Shown here piece after piece: positions 7,040 to 14,748 of a stretch of 16,728 bases of DNA. The stretch is from SAR324 cluster bacterium (lineage in GTDB: Bacteria; SAR324; NAC60-12). Numbering within the stretch: the stretch's first letter is position 1; each line of letters starts with the position of its first letter. The position numbers were made by a program, and so were the translations under genes. The notes beneath the pieces were generated by a model, which had not been told where the DNA came from, searched no databases, and saw only the letters and a list, made by a program, of their open reading frames with translations. Location of the stretch: the NCBI GenBank assembly GCA_028822475.1, contig JAPKDT010000011.1:1-16728 (forward strand), in the 5' to 3' direction.

Positions 7040-7867
7040 ATGAATTCGTCAGGTAGAAAAAATTCTCAGTCCTCTGCACAGGCATCAGCACTCTATTCCC
7101 GAAAAGTTGGAGGAAACGGTGTAGACTTTGTTGTGCTTCACGGATTATTCGGTTCTGGGAAAAATTGGCGCAGTTTCGCGGGCTCTCTTGAACAGAACTT
7201 TCAGGTCTGGACACTCGATGCACGTAATCATGGTGATTCACCACATGCGGATTCGATGAGTTACCAGGAAATGGCAGAAGATGTTGTCCGTTTTTTTACT
7301 GATAACGAATTGGAAAACGTCATTCTCCTTGGTCACAGCATGGGTGGAAAAACAGCAATGCGGCTTGCGTTACAGTTTCCAGACAGGATTGCGGCGTTGA
7401 TTGTGGTGGATATCGCGCCTGTCTGCTATGATCATCAGCATAAACAGCTCAAACTCATTGAGGCAATGCAGGAACTCCGCTTACCAGCGGAAATGTCACG
7501 CAGTGCAATTGAAAAAAAGCTGGCACTTAAAATTCCTGAAAAACGCCTTCTTTCTTTTTTGATGACTAATTTAACTCGTCAAAATGGACAATTTCAGTGG
7601 CGTATCGGTTTGGAGCAGATTGCCGCGGGGATGCCGGAACTGTTAAACTATCCGGAACTGGAAAGGGTTTTTAAAGGGCCGGTACAATTTATAGGTGGAG
7701 AAAATTCCGATTATCTTAAGTTTGAGTATCATGCGCTGATCCGAAAATATTTTCCTGAAAGCAGAATTACGATGCTTAAAAATTGTGGACATTGGCTGCA
7801 TGTTGAACAGCCAGATGCTTTCCAAAAAACGGTAAACGAATTTTTACGCTATAATAATTTAATATGA
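7040..7867 (+). CDS. Alpha/beta hydrolase, YbfF/ABHD11-like esterase
   Basis: The 275-aa product is an alpha/beta hydrolase close in pattern to E. coli YbfF and eukaryotic ABHD11. The oxyanion-hole region is LHGLFGSGKNWRS (33-45), followed by the family-typical DARNHGDSPH (60-69). The nucleophile elbow is GHSMGG with Ser100, and the C-terminal histidine is H251 in CGHWLHVEQPD. The acid is probably D124 in VVDIAP. The full triad is therefore present and the enzyme should be active, likely on short acyl esters or thioesters, with the true substrate unknown. There is no signal peptide, so it should be cytoplasmic. Its TGA stop overlaps the ATG of the next hydrolase (ATGA), so the two are almost certainly translated from one message. 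The ATG start lacks a strong Shine-Dalgarno sequence. Confidence 0.9.
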   Translation: MNSSGRKNSQSSAQASALYSRKVGGNGVDFVVLHGLFGSGKNWRSFAGSLEQNFQVWTLDARNHGDSPHADSMSYQEMAEDVVRFFTDNELENVILLGHSMGGKTAMRLALQFPDRIAALIVVDIAPVCYDHQHKQLKLIEAMQELRLPAEMSRSAIEKKLALKIPEKRLLSFLMTNLTRQNGQFQWRIGLEQIAAGMPELLNYPELERVFKGPVQFIGGENSDYLKFEYHALIRKYFPESRITMLKNCGHWLHVEQPDAFQKTVNEFLRYNNLI

Positions 7868-8766
7868 AAAAAATGAACAATAACTTTTACCTGCCTTCTG
7901 CAGAAGCTCCGGAAGAATTGGAAATCCAGACTTCAACGCTGTGTTTATCCGCAAAATGCTGGGGAAATCCTGAAGGAATGCCCGTGCTCGCTTTTCACGG
8001 TTGGCTGGATAATGCGGCAACTTTTGATCATTTGGCTCCATATTTAAAGGAGTTTCGGTTGGTGTCACTCGATTTGCCGGGACATGGATTATCTGAGCAC
8101 CGGTCTTCCGGCTCGTCTTATCATTTCAGCGACATAATCGTGGACGTGCTGGAAGTGCTGCATGTTTTGGGTTGGCAACGTTTTTCCCTGCTTGGACACT
8201 CGATGGGAGCCGGAGTTGCATCTTATCTTGCTGGTACAATTCCAGAAAAAATAAGCTCCGTAATCTTAATTGAAGGCTTAGGTTCATTAGCGCAGAAAGC
8301 AGAAAAAATGCCTGAAATATTACGTGAATCTGCTGAACAATGGCAGAAGCTTGCTGATAAAAAACTTCCGCTTTATCCTGATGTAGAAACCGCAGTGAAA
8401 GTACGTCATCATGTCGGCGGAATCGAGGAGTCGTCTGTCAGGACTTTGGTCGCACGTGGTTTACAGCCTGTAGACGGTGGTTTCACCTGGCGTAGTGATC
8501 CGCGTCTAAAAATAAAGTCACGACACTATCTGACTGAAGAACAAGCCTGTGCTTTCCTGCAGCAAATAACTGCTCCTGTTTTGCTGATTGAAGCAGAAAA
8601 CGCCAAGCAGGATCAATGGAAAGAACTGTTACTTAAGCGAATACCTTACATAAAAAATTTACAGCACCGGAAAATTTCCGGAGATCACCACCTGCATCTT
8701 GATAATCCGGAAGAAGTAGCTGCGGTGATTCGTGAATTTTTACAGCCAATTTCTGAGAAACTATGA
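7864..8766 (+). CDS. Alpha/beta hydrolase, SERHL/MEST-like
   Basis: The 300-aa product is a second alpha/beta hydrolase from a different subfamily than its upstream neighbour. Its pattern FHGWLDNAATFDHLAP (44-59), DLPGHGLSEHR (70-80), GHSMGAG (111-117, Ser113) and LIEGLG resembles serine-hydrolase-like (SERHL) proteins. The histidine lies in GDHHLHLDNP near residues 275-276. The nucleophile and histidine are intact; the acid residue is not certain. It is cytoplasmic, with no signal peptide. It overlaps the preceding gene by 4 nt (ATGA) and the following RDD gene by another 4 nt. A second in-frame ATG lies three codons downstream and is an alternative start. The substrate is unknown; pairing of two unlike hydrolases suggests sequential or complementary ester cleavage, but that is inference. 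Confidence 0.9.
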   Translation: MKKMNNNFYLPSAEAPEELEIQTSTLCLSAKCWGNPEGMPVLAFHGWLDNAATFDHLAPYLKEFRLVSLDLPGHGLSEHRSSGSSYHFSDIIVDVLEVLHVLGWQRFSLLGHSMGAGVASYLAGTIPEKISSVILIEGLGSLAQKAEKMPEILRESAEQWQKLADKKLPLYPDVETAVKVRHHVGGIEESSVRTLVARGLQPVDGGFTWRSDPRLKIKSRHYLTEEQACAFLQQITAPVLLIEAENAKQDQWKELLLKRIPYIKNLQHRKISGDHHLHLDNPEEVAAVIREFLQPISEKL

Positions 8767-9578
8767 GTTCCGTAGCAAAAACTAAAACAGAAAATCAGGT
8801 ACCGCTTAAAGACACGCGTCCGAAGGTTTCGTCCACAGGAAAACGTCTGTTTGCCCTACTGCTCGATTCTATTTTTGCCCTGCTGCTTGCAAACACACTA
8901 GTGCAGATTTTCCGCAAAGAACATTGGGATTTAGTGATGCAGTCACGTGACTTATCCGATCTACTCCCTTTTTATGGAAGCATCGTTTTTGTCTTAATAT
9001 TTAAAGATATTTTCGGCCGTAGTCTTGGTAAACTTTTGCTGGGTATGACGATTCGGAAGATTGATGATTTCTCAGCGCGGCCTACGCTGATTGTACTTTT
9101 AAAAAGGAATCTGCTGCTGCTGATTTTTCCTGTGGAAGGTGTGGTCCTTTTGCGTGATGGATACGCGAGACGTCTCGCGGACAAATGGTGGGCTACAGTT
9201 GTACTTGATGATCAAAAGGCGATGCGGACGATCTTGCGTATTTTACTTGGCAACATCATTTTATTTGGATTTTTTTCAGTAGCAATTTTGTTTCAGCGTT
9301 CTGGAATTGAAAAAACAGCGGCTTATCAAACTGCGGAACAGGCGATTCGCGCTCACTCATCTTTACAGTTGCTGCTGGAAAATGCTCCAGAAATTGAAGA
9401 ACCGGAGATGCATTTGGATTTGCGGTTAAATGCTGAAAATCCTTCATTGGTACGTGCACGAGTTGGTGACGAAGAGACAGGCAAGCTGGTGACGGTTTCA
9501 TTAAACTTACGAGAAAATCCGCGCGGCTGGGAAGTGCTTGATGTTGAGATTAAACCGATCAGCGAAGTAGAAGATTAA
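8763..9578 (+). CDS. RDD-family membrane protein with Coa1-like C-terminal domain
   Basis: The 271-aa product begins with an RDD domain. The first helix carries the defining R28 and D35 (KRLFALLLDSIFALL), a second helix lies near 68-82, then FGRSLGKLLLGMTIRKI (84-100), a further hydrophobic span (107-125) and RRLADKWW (136-143). A fourth membrane segment (about 158-177) leads into an extracytoplasmic tail of roughly 90 residues (183-271). The tail pattern AYQTAEQAIRAHSSLQLLLE, then acidic residues, strands and a closing GWEVLDVEI resembles Coa1/Tim21-type domains of cytochrome oxidase assembly factors. That second call is by pattern only. RDD proteins are often considered transporters or membrane anchors of unknown function. 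The gene overlaps the hydrolase before it by 4 nt and ends 15 nt short of the convergent dut gene. Confidence 0.82.
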   Translation: MSSVAKTKTENQVPLKDTRPKVSSTGKRLFALLLDSIFALLLANTLVQIFRKEHWDLVMQSRDLSDLLPFYGSIVFVLIFKDIFGRSLGKLLLGMTIRKIDDFSARPTLIVLLKRNLLLLIFPVEGVVLLRDGYARRLADKWWATVVLDDQKAMRTILRILLGNIILFGFFSVAILFQRSGIEKTAAYQTAEQAIRAHSSLQLLLENAPEIEEPEMHLDLRLNAENPSLVRARVGDEETGKLVTVSLNLRENPRGWEVLDVEIKPISEVED

Positions 9579-9593
9579 AGCCACGTCTGATGC

Positions 9594-10040
9594 TCAGCTA
9601 CCGGTACTGCCGAAACCGCCGGTTCCGCGAATGGTATTTTCAAGGGAGTCTACGACTTCAATCCGGCAGGGTTCAAGTTTCCGTACCAGCATTTGTGCAA
9701 TACGCTGCTGTAAAAGTTCTTCCGCGGCCTGCATCCCGTCAGCTTTACCAACATAACGGAAAGGCAGGAAGATGCGTCCACGGTAGTCCGGATCAATGAT
9801 CCCTACACTGTTTGCCAGGAAAAAATCAGTTTTTATGATGCTAGAACGTGGTACTATTTCAACATAATAACCGTCACTTAAGTGAATGGAAATTCCGGTG
9901 TCAAAAAAGAAAACGTCTGGTCTTTTTTGTTCAACAGACATAGCGGTCAAGTCAATGCCCGCATCTGTTTCATGCCCACGTTTGGGGATTGACATACCGT
10001 CATAATGACAGCAAATTTTTAAAAGTGGTGTAGAATCCAA
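9594..10040 (-). CDS. dut: dUTP diphosphatase (dUTPase)
   Basis: The 148-aa enzyme hydrolyses dUTP to dUMP and pyrophosphate, keeping uracil out of DNA and feeding thymidylate synthesis. All five motifs of the trimeric dUTPase family are visible: AGIDLTA (27-33), PRSSIIKT (64-71), GIIDPDYRGRI (80-90, with the catalytic D83), QRIAQMLV (112-119) and the C-terminal RGTGGFGSTG (138-147). Motif 2 has Ser-Ile where PRSGLA is usual, a mild variation. No ATG is suitable: the only early in-frame ATG (residue 16) would remove the first strand, so the TTG listed is the best start, with an adjacent ATT as alternative. A purine-rich GGGGAAAG lies upstream at a long spacing. It is convergent with the RDD gene and divergent from the 433-aa unknown. 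Confidence 0.95.
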   Translation of the reverse strand: MDSTPLLKICCHYDGMSIPKRGHETDAGIDLTAMSVEQKRPDVFFFDTGISIHLSDGYYVEIVPRSSIIKTDFFLANSVGIIDPDYRGRIFLPFRYVGKADGMQAAEELLQQRIAQMLVRKLEPCRIEVVDSLENTIRGTGGFGSTGS

Positions 10041-10177
10041 AATATATTTTTACTTTCCCCCCGCAACCGAGTGCAGGGCTACCGTGTGAAACTTTGAGAC
10101 TTTGTGCCTTTTTTTAATTCTTAAATTTAATTTTAAAGAGTTTATGAATTTAACAAAAAATATTCAAGCTTTGACGC

Positions 10178-11479
10178 ATGCCTCTTGACAAAAAATCAAT
10201 TCGCACTTTGCTCCAAAATGCAAAGCGTCCTGTGCTAGCAGATATTTTGGGAAAGCTGTGGGAACTGCCTCTGGTTGAATATGCAGACGCTCTCTGGGAA
10301 AATCCGGCCTCATCTCCACCCATGGAAAAAGAACTGCTGGAAGCATTTGAGAGAGAATTTTGCAGAACAGGTTTGAGCCTAGAACAAGCACAGGAATATT
10401 GCGCAAGCTTGGAGAAAACGCGAATTTTGCAAACTGCGACTCACCTGACAGCAACCGAAGGACCGACGTTTCTGGCATTACATCATTTAGCACTGCTGGG
10501 TATGCCTCCCCAGGAAACTTATTTCGTAGGAGCATTTTCCGGAGTTCCTTTTGCAAATTCCGCCTGGTCAGGATGCTTGAATTATAGTAAGCATTTTGAT
10601 TTGGAAGCACTTATTGCTCCTCAAGCTCCCGAATTTGCCGAATTAAAACGCTCCGATGCGGATCGTTCCCGTGATTCAGTTGAACGACGTATCTCCCTCA
10701 TTCCAGGAAAAATGAGAGATGCTCGTGTTTTTCAAAGCAGGATCCCAGAAAAACTGGTCAATTTGCTGCCCTACTTTGCAGAGCCAATTCGCAAAATTTC
10801 TCCAGCCGCCGTCTGCGATGGTGATTTCACAGTTTGGGCTTCACAGTTTTGCGCAAATCAACTGCGTCAAATAATTCCGGAAAAATCACTGTGCTATTTC
10901 GATCTTAACGAAGTAATACGTAATTATCTGCTGAAGGTTTTGCAAAATTCTGCACACCCTCTTCAACGTATATTGTTCGATCGAAAAATTCGGGAAAAAG
11001 TTTTTGCGGAATTTCCAGCAGATACGCCTCTATTTTACGTTGAAGTTCTTCACAAAAACAAAATTCGGCAGGAAAAAGTAATTATTCAGGGTGAGATGCT
11101 AATCAGTCAGAATTATCAGCTCGAACTTTCACAGCAAAACATAATTCATGAACTGGAAACAGGCCGTCTTTGTCCGGGCCTCTTTTTAGTGTTTACTGCC
11201 TTAAGTTTTATCAACGGTCTGATTTGTTTTGGCAGTTTTGAGCAAGTTGAATATCTCGCTGAATTCAAACGCAGGTGGTTAAAACTTGATTTGCTGGAGG
11301 AGGAGCTTGTCCGCACGGTTAACATCAGTGCTCTTACCAGCGGACGCTGCGTTGATGAGACTGTGACTGTAGTTCATCCACTGGATTTGTTGCTGGGTCT
11401 GGAATGGAGTTTTCCTGAAAATATAACTGTAGGTGAGTTGATGAAACCTTTGTTAGGGCGTTTAGGGGTTGCAGTTTGA
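10178..11479 (+). CDS. Uncharacterised 433-aa soluble protein
   Basis: I do not recognise this protein. It has no signal peptide or clear membrane span and should be cytoplasmic. An N-terminal helical part (about residues 1-80) is followed by a glycine-, histidine- and serine-rich core that looks like an active site: LQTATHLTATEGPTF (84-98), LHHLALLG (101-108) and FVGAFSGVPFANSAWSG (116-132). The middle (180-300) contains many charged residues and the tail is rich in beta-strand-like segments (for example FYVEVLHKNKIRQEKVII). The GPTFLALHHLAL stretch faintly recalls the TGP-x-Y region of BshC-type proteins, but I would not assign that family. An in-frame TGA two codons before the ATG fixes the 5' limit. 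It has divergent dut upstream and nuoM 203 nt downstream. Codon use and length suggest a real gene. Confidence 0.8.
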   Translation: MPLDKKSIRTLLQNAKRPVLADILGKLWELPLVEYADALWENPASSPPMEKELLEAFEREFCRTGLSLEQAQEYCASLEKTRILQTATHLTATEGPTFLALHHLALLGMPPQETYFVGAFSGVPFANSAWSGCLNYSKHFDLEALIAPQAPEFAELKRSDADRSRDSVERRISLIPGKMRDARVFQSRIPEKLVNLLPYFAEPIRKISPAAVCDGDFTVWASQFCANQLRQIIPEKSLCYFDLNEVIRNYLLKVLQNSAHPLQRILFDRKIREKVFAEFPADTPLFYVEVLHKNKIRQEKVIIQGEMLISQNYQLELSQQNIIHELETGRLCPGLFLVFTALSFINGLICFGSFEQVEYLAEFKRRWLKLDLLEEELVRTVNISALTSGRCVDETVTVVHPLDLLLGLEWSFPENITVGELMKPLLGRLGVAV

Positions 11480-11495
11480 TCTGGCGCCTCAAACT
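11473..11495 (+). other. Hairpin overlapping the stop codon of the 433-aa gene
   Basis: AGTTTGA at 11473-11479, which includes the TGA stop, is the perfect reverse complement of TCAAACT at 11489-11495, with a 9-nt loop containing the palindrome GGCGCC. No T-run follows, so this is not a standard intrinsic terminator. It could protect the 3' end of the message or be chance. Confidence 0.35.
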
Positions 11496-11682
11496 AAAGT
11501 TCGGATAGCTCAAAATGATCTTGCTTTAAGTCGCTAATTCTCTTAGTTTTATAGGTAGTTTTATTTTGTCGCCGGTGATTATTATCGGTTCATAATCTCC
11601 GCGGGAGGAACGTATCCACGGAGCATACTAAATCACTTGCTTTCATTAACAGCAGCGCTTCAAACTTTAGCACCTAATTCTG
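11480..11682 (+). promoter_or_regulatory. Gap and possible leader upstream of nuoM
   Basis: This 203-bp AT-rich stretch has no open frame worth calling. At 11597-11623 CTCCG pairs with CGGAG, and GGA pairs with TCC inside it, giving a small interrupted stem in what would be the nuoM leader. No good -35/-10 pair and no Shine-Dalgarno sequence were found before the nuoM ATG. Whether nuoM has its own promoter here is open. Confidence 0.3.
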
Positions 11683-13248
11683 ATGGACATTTCAGCACTT
11701 CCAATTCTTTCGCTAATTATTTTTTCACCAATTATTGGCATTGCCTTCGCAGTAATGTTCAGGGACGAAGGGAACGGTATTCCGGCCAAAGTGGCTGCAC
11801 TTGTCAGTAGCGTTTTTACTTTTATTCTGAGTCTGCACCTCTGGTTTAATTTCGATTCAGGCACTGCTGATTTGCAGATGGTGGAGCGCTCCCCATGGAT
11901 TTCTCAATTCAACATAGATTATTTCCTGGCTTTGGATGGACTTAATCTTTTCTTTTTTCTACTGATCACCTTCATCACCCCGCTTACTCTGCTCGGTTCG
12001 TGGAATCTCGCTAAACGTAACTGGCAGTTTCAAATTCAGATGCTGCTGCTTCAAATAGGTATGCTCGGTTGTTTTGCGGCAATGGACGTGGTGTTGTTTT
12101 ATGTATTTTTTGAAGTGATGCTTGTTCCAATGTATTTACTGATTGGAATTTGGGGAGGAACAAACAGGCTTTATGCCACGATTAAATTTTTCATCTACAC
12201 GATGTTAGGTTCACTGTTGATGCTCATATCGTTGCTTTATACAGCAAACATTTACCACGATTTGCATGGAGCATGGTCTTTCAATGTTCTCGACTGGTAC
12301 GGCATGGAAATAGCTGTGGAAACGCAGATCTGGCTGTTCATCGGTTTTGCGGCTGCGTTTGCGGTAAAGATACCACTTTTCCCACTGCATACCTGGCTCC
12401 CTGATGCGCACTATGAAGCTCCTACTGCTGGATCTGTACAACTGGCCGCGGTGATGTTGAAATTTGGACCATATGGATTTTTACGTTTTGCGATGCCGGT
12501 TTTTCCAGCGGCAGTTTATGATCTAGCCCCGATCTTCATGGCGTTGGCCTTAATCGGCATTATTTACGGTGGCCTGGTGGCAATGGTGCAGACTCAAATT
12601 AAGCGATTGATTGCCTATTCTTCGGTGGCTCATATGGGTTACATCGTGTTAGGATTATTTGCGCTGAACATTCAGGGAGTTTCCGGAAGCTGGATTCAAA
12701 TGATAAACCATGCGATTGTTACCGGCGCACTCTTCCTCACGGTTGGTATGATTTACGAACGGACACACACTCAGGAAATTTCCGAATATGGCGGAGTCGC
12801 TCATACAATGCCGAAATTTGCGGTGTTTCTCGTTTTCTTTTCCATGGCTTCTGTAGGTCTGCCGGGACTTAATGGTTTTGTAGGAGAAATTTTAGCGATG
12901 ATAGGTGCGGCCAAAGTCAACATCTGGTATGGAATTATTGCTGCGGCCGGTGTTGTGATTGCAGCGATTTATATGCTTTGGATGGTGCAGCGTGTGATCT
13001 TCGGTCCTCTAACCAAAGATCTGGTAAAAAATCTTCAAGATTTTTCACTTCGCGAAGTAATTGTCCTTGTTCCTCTAGTCTTCTGGACTATTTTCCTAGG
13101 CGTCTATCCTCAACCTTTCCTTGAGCGCATTGAAGTCAGCATCAACCACTACATCGAACTGGTAAAATCTCAGGAACCACGTTTTGCACAAGATGAAGCA
13201 GAAAGTTCCGGATTGTCTAAAATACTGGTTTGGAATGTAGGTGAGTGA
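11683..13248 (+). CDS. nuoM: NADH-quinone oxidoreductase subunit M (NuoM)
   Basis: The 521-aa polytopic membrane protein is the NuoM antiporter-like subunit of respiratory complex I. The proton-channel residues line up well: E144 (FFEVMLVPMY), K229 in AFAVKIPLFPLHTWLP, K260 in AAVMLKFGPYG, and E402 in GLPGLNGFVGE. The loop KRLIAYSSVAHMGY (307-320) is the standard signature of the family, and about 13-14 hydrophobic spans are visible. The SSVAHMGY, LHTWLPDAHYEAPTAGS and length favour NuoM over NuoL, NuoN or MrpD. It is intact. What is odd is the setting: no nuoL, nuoN or other complex I gene lies on either side; an unknown gene precedes it and cysS follows, overlapping by 8 nt. It could be the only nuoM of a scattered operon or an extra copy. 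Confidence 0.95.
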   Translation: MDISALPILSLIIFSPIIGIAFAVMFRDEGNGIPAKVAALVSSVFTFILSLHLWFNFDSGTADLQMVERSPWISQFNIDYFLALDGLNLFFFLLITFITPLTLLGSWNLAKRNWQFQIQMLLLQIGMLGCFAAMDVVLFYVFFEVMLVPMYLLIGIWGGTNRLYATIKFFIYTMLGSLLMLISLLYTANIYHDLHGAWSFNVLDWYGMEIAVETQIWLFIGFAAAFAVKIPLFPLHTWLPDAHYEAPTAGSVQLAAVMLKFGPYGFLRFAMPVFPAAVYDLAPIFMALALIGIIYGGLVAMVQTQIKRLIAYSSVAHMGYIVLGLFALNIQGVSGSWIQMINHAIVTGALFLTVGMIYERTHTQEISEYGGVAHTMPKFAVFLVFFSMASVGLPGLNGFVGEILAMIGAAKVNIWYGIIAAAGVVIAAIYMLWMVQRVIFGPLTKDLVKNLQDFSLREVIVLVPLVFWTIFLGVYPQPFLERIEVSINHYIELVKSQEPRFAQDEAESSGLSKILVWNVGE

Positions 13249-14710
13249 TGAACTAGGAAATATGCCTCTTCAAATTTACAACACGCTTGCTGGTCAAAAA
13301 GAACCTTTCAAACCGGTTCATGAAGGCCGGACCTCACTCTATGTTTGCGGTCCTACTGTCTACAGTGACAGTCATCTCGGACACGCTAAAACCTATGTTA
13401 GTTTTGATATAATTGTCCGTTATCTGCGTTATTGCGGATTAAAAACCTTTTATGTGCAAAACATTACAGATGTAGGGCACCTGTTGGGTGATGACGATGA
13501 AGGAGAAGACAAACTGCTTAAACGTGCCCGTGAACTGGAGCAGGAACCGATGGCCGTCGCGGAAAATTATGCGCGCAGACATTTTGAAGTGATGGACAGG
13601 CTGGGTGTGATTCGCCCGGATATCAGTCCACGGGCGACGGGGCATATTCCGGAACAATTGGAGGCAATCGAAAAATTGATTGAACAGGACCTGGCTTATG
13701 AATCCAACGGTTCAGTTTATTTTGAAATTAGTAAAGATCCAAAATACGGTGAACTTTCTAATCGGATAGTTGAAGAGATGCAGGGCGGAGCTCGCGTAGA
13801 AATACGAACTGAAAAGCGTCATCCTGGAGATTTTGCCCTTTGGAAACGTGCGGAAAGCGGGCATCTGATGCGCTGGCGAGACCCTTACAGTGGATGGGGA
13901 TATCCCGGCTGGCATACAGAATGTGTGGTAATGAGTACCCGCTATCTGGGTGAGGAATTTGACATTCACGGTGGAGGAATGGATTTAAAATTTCCACATC
14001 ATGAATGCGAAATTGCACAGGCCAGAGGACTTTCAAAACCGTTTGCGCGTAACTGGATGCATTCAAATATGCTGACCATTGAAGGCCAAAAAATGAGTAA
14101 GTCCAGTGGAAATTTTGTAACACTGCTGGAATTATTTGAAAGATATGATCCGTTAATGGTTCGTTATTTTATTGCCGCGAGTCATTATCGTTCTGTCGTG
14201 GATTTCAGTGAAAACGCCTTAGTTGCTGCTGGGGCTTCGTTGAAGCGTCTGCATCAAACTGTCCGCAATCTTCGCAAATGCAAAAGTGCAGGAGTGAAAG
14301 TTTCTGGAAAACATTTTGAAGAATATCGCAGACGTTTTTGTGAAGCGATGGACGATGATTTTTCAACTCCACAGGCTTTTGCTGTGCTGTTTGATTTAAG
14401 CCGTGAAGCAAATAATTTGCTGGCAGAAAAACGCCCTGACCCGGAAGCAGTTGCTGATGCAGAATATTTGTTTTCTACTTTAGGCGGAGATGTTCTTGGG
14501 ATAATTCCGGAGACACTTGATGATGTAAAGAGTGATCTACGCCTGAATGATGTGATGGATATTCTACTTGAACTGCGCACTAACTTCCGCAAAAATAAAG
14601 ATTTTGAAAGTGCTGATCTGATCCGTGAACGTCTGGAAGATATAGGTATTGTTTTCAAAGACTCAGCGGAAGGAACAACCTGGGAGATGACAGACAAAAT
14701 ACAAGTTTAA
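13241..14710 (+). CDS. cysS: Cysteinyl-tRNA synthetase
   Basis: The 489-aa class I synthetase charges tRNA-Cys. Counting from the GTG start, zinc ligands C36 (YVCGPTVY), C228 (WHTECVVMS), H253 and E257 (FPHHECE) match the CysRS zinc site that selects cysteine. The HIGH motif is HLGH (45-48) and the KMSKS loop is intact at 284-288. The C-terminal anticodon-binding part is present, and the length is normal. Two starts are possible. The GTG at 13241 overlaps the nuoM stop by 8 nt and suggests translational coupling. An in-frame ATG at 13262 begins MPLQIYNTL, the usual CysS N-terminus, with AGGA just upstream. I favour the ATG slightly on family grounds. msbA starts 38 nt after the stop. Confidence 0.97.
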   Translation: MSDELGNMPLQIYNTLAGQKEPFKPVHEGRTSLYVCGPTVYSDSHLGHAKTYVSFDIIVRYLRYCGLKTFYVQNITDVGHLLGDDDEGEDKLLKRARELEQEPMAVAENYARRHFEVMDRLGVIRPDISPRATGHIPEQLEAIEKLIEQDLAYESNGSVYFEISKDPKYGELSNRIVEEMQGGARVEIRTEKRHPGDFALWKRAESGHLMRWRDPYSGWGYPGWHTECVVMSTRYLGEEFDIHGGGMDLKFPHHECEIAQARGLSKPFARNWMHSNMLTIEGQKMSKSSGNFVTLLELFERYDPLMVRYFIAASHYRSVVDFSENALVAAGASLKRLHQTVRNLRKCKSAGVKVSGKHFEEYRRRFCEAMDDDFSTPQAFAVLFDLSREANNLLAEKRPDPEAVADAEYLFSTLGGDVLGIIPETLDDVKSDLRLNDVMDILLELRTNFRKNKDFESADLIRERLEDIGIVFKDSAEGTTWEMTDKIQV

Positions 14711-14748
14711 TGTCTGTGTCAAAAAACTCTAAAAAAAGTTAATTTGCT

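Noticed and set aside
9590..9799. Plus-strand frame across the end of dut
   Set aside because: It is antisense to dut motifs 3 to 5 and has no family features.
10091..10126. TTGAGA followed by AT-rich DNA as a promoter for the 433-aa gene
   Set aside because: No -10-like hexamer sits at 16-18 nt spacing; the nearest candidates are 13 or 21 nt away.
14254..14697. 147-codon minus-strand frame, serine/arginine-rich
   Set aside because: It is a shadow of the cysS C-terminal domain. Its serine and arginine bias comes from reading acidic-helix codons in reverse.
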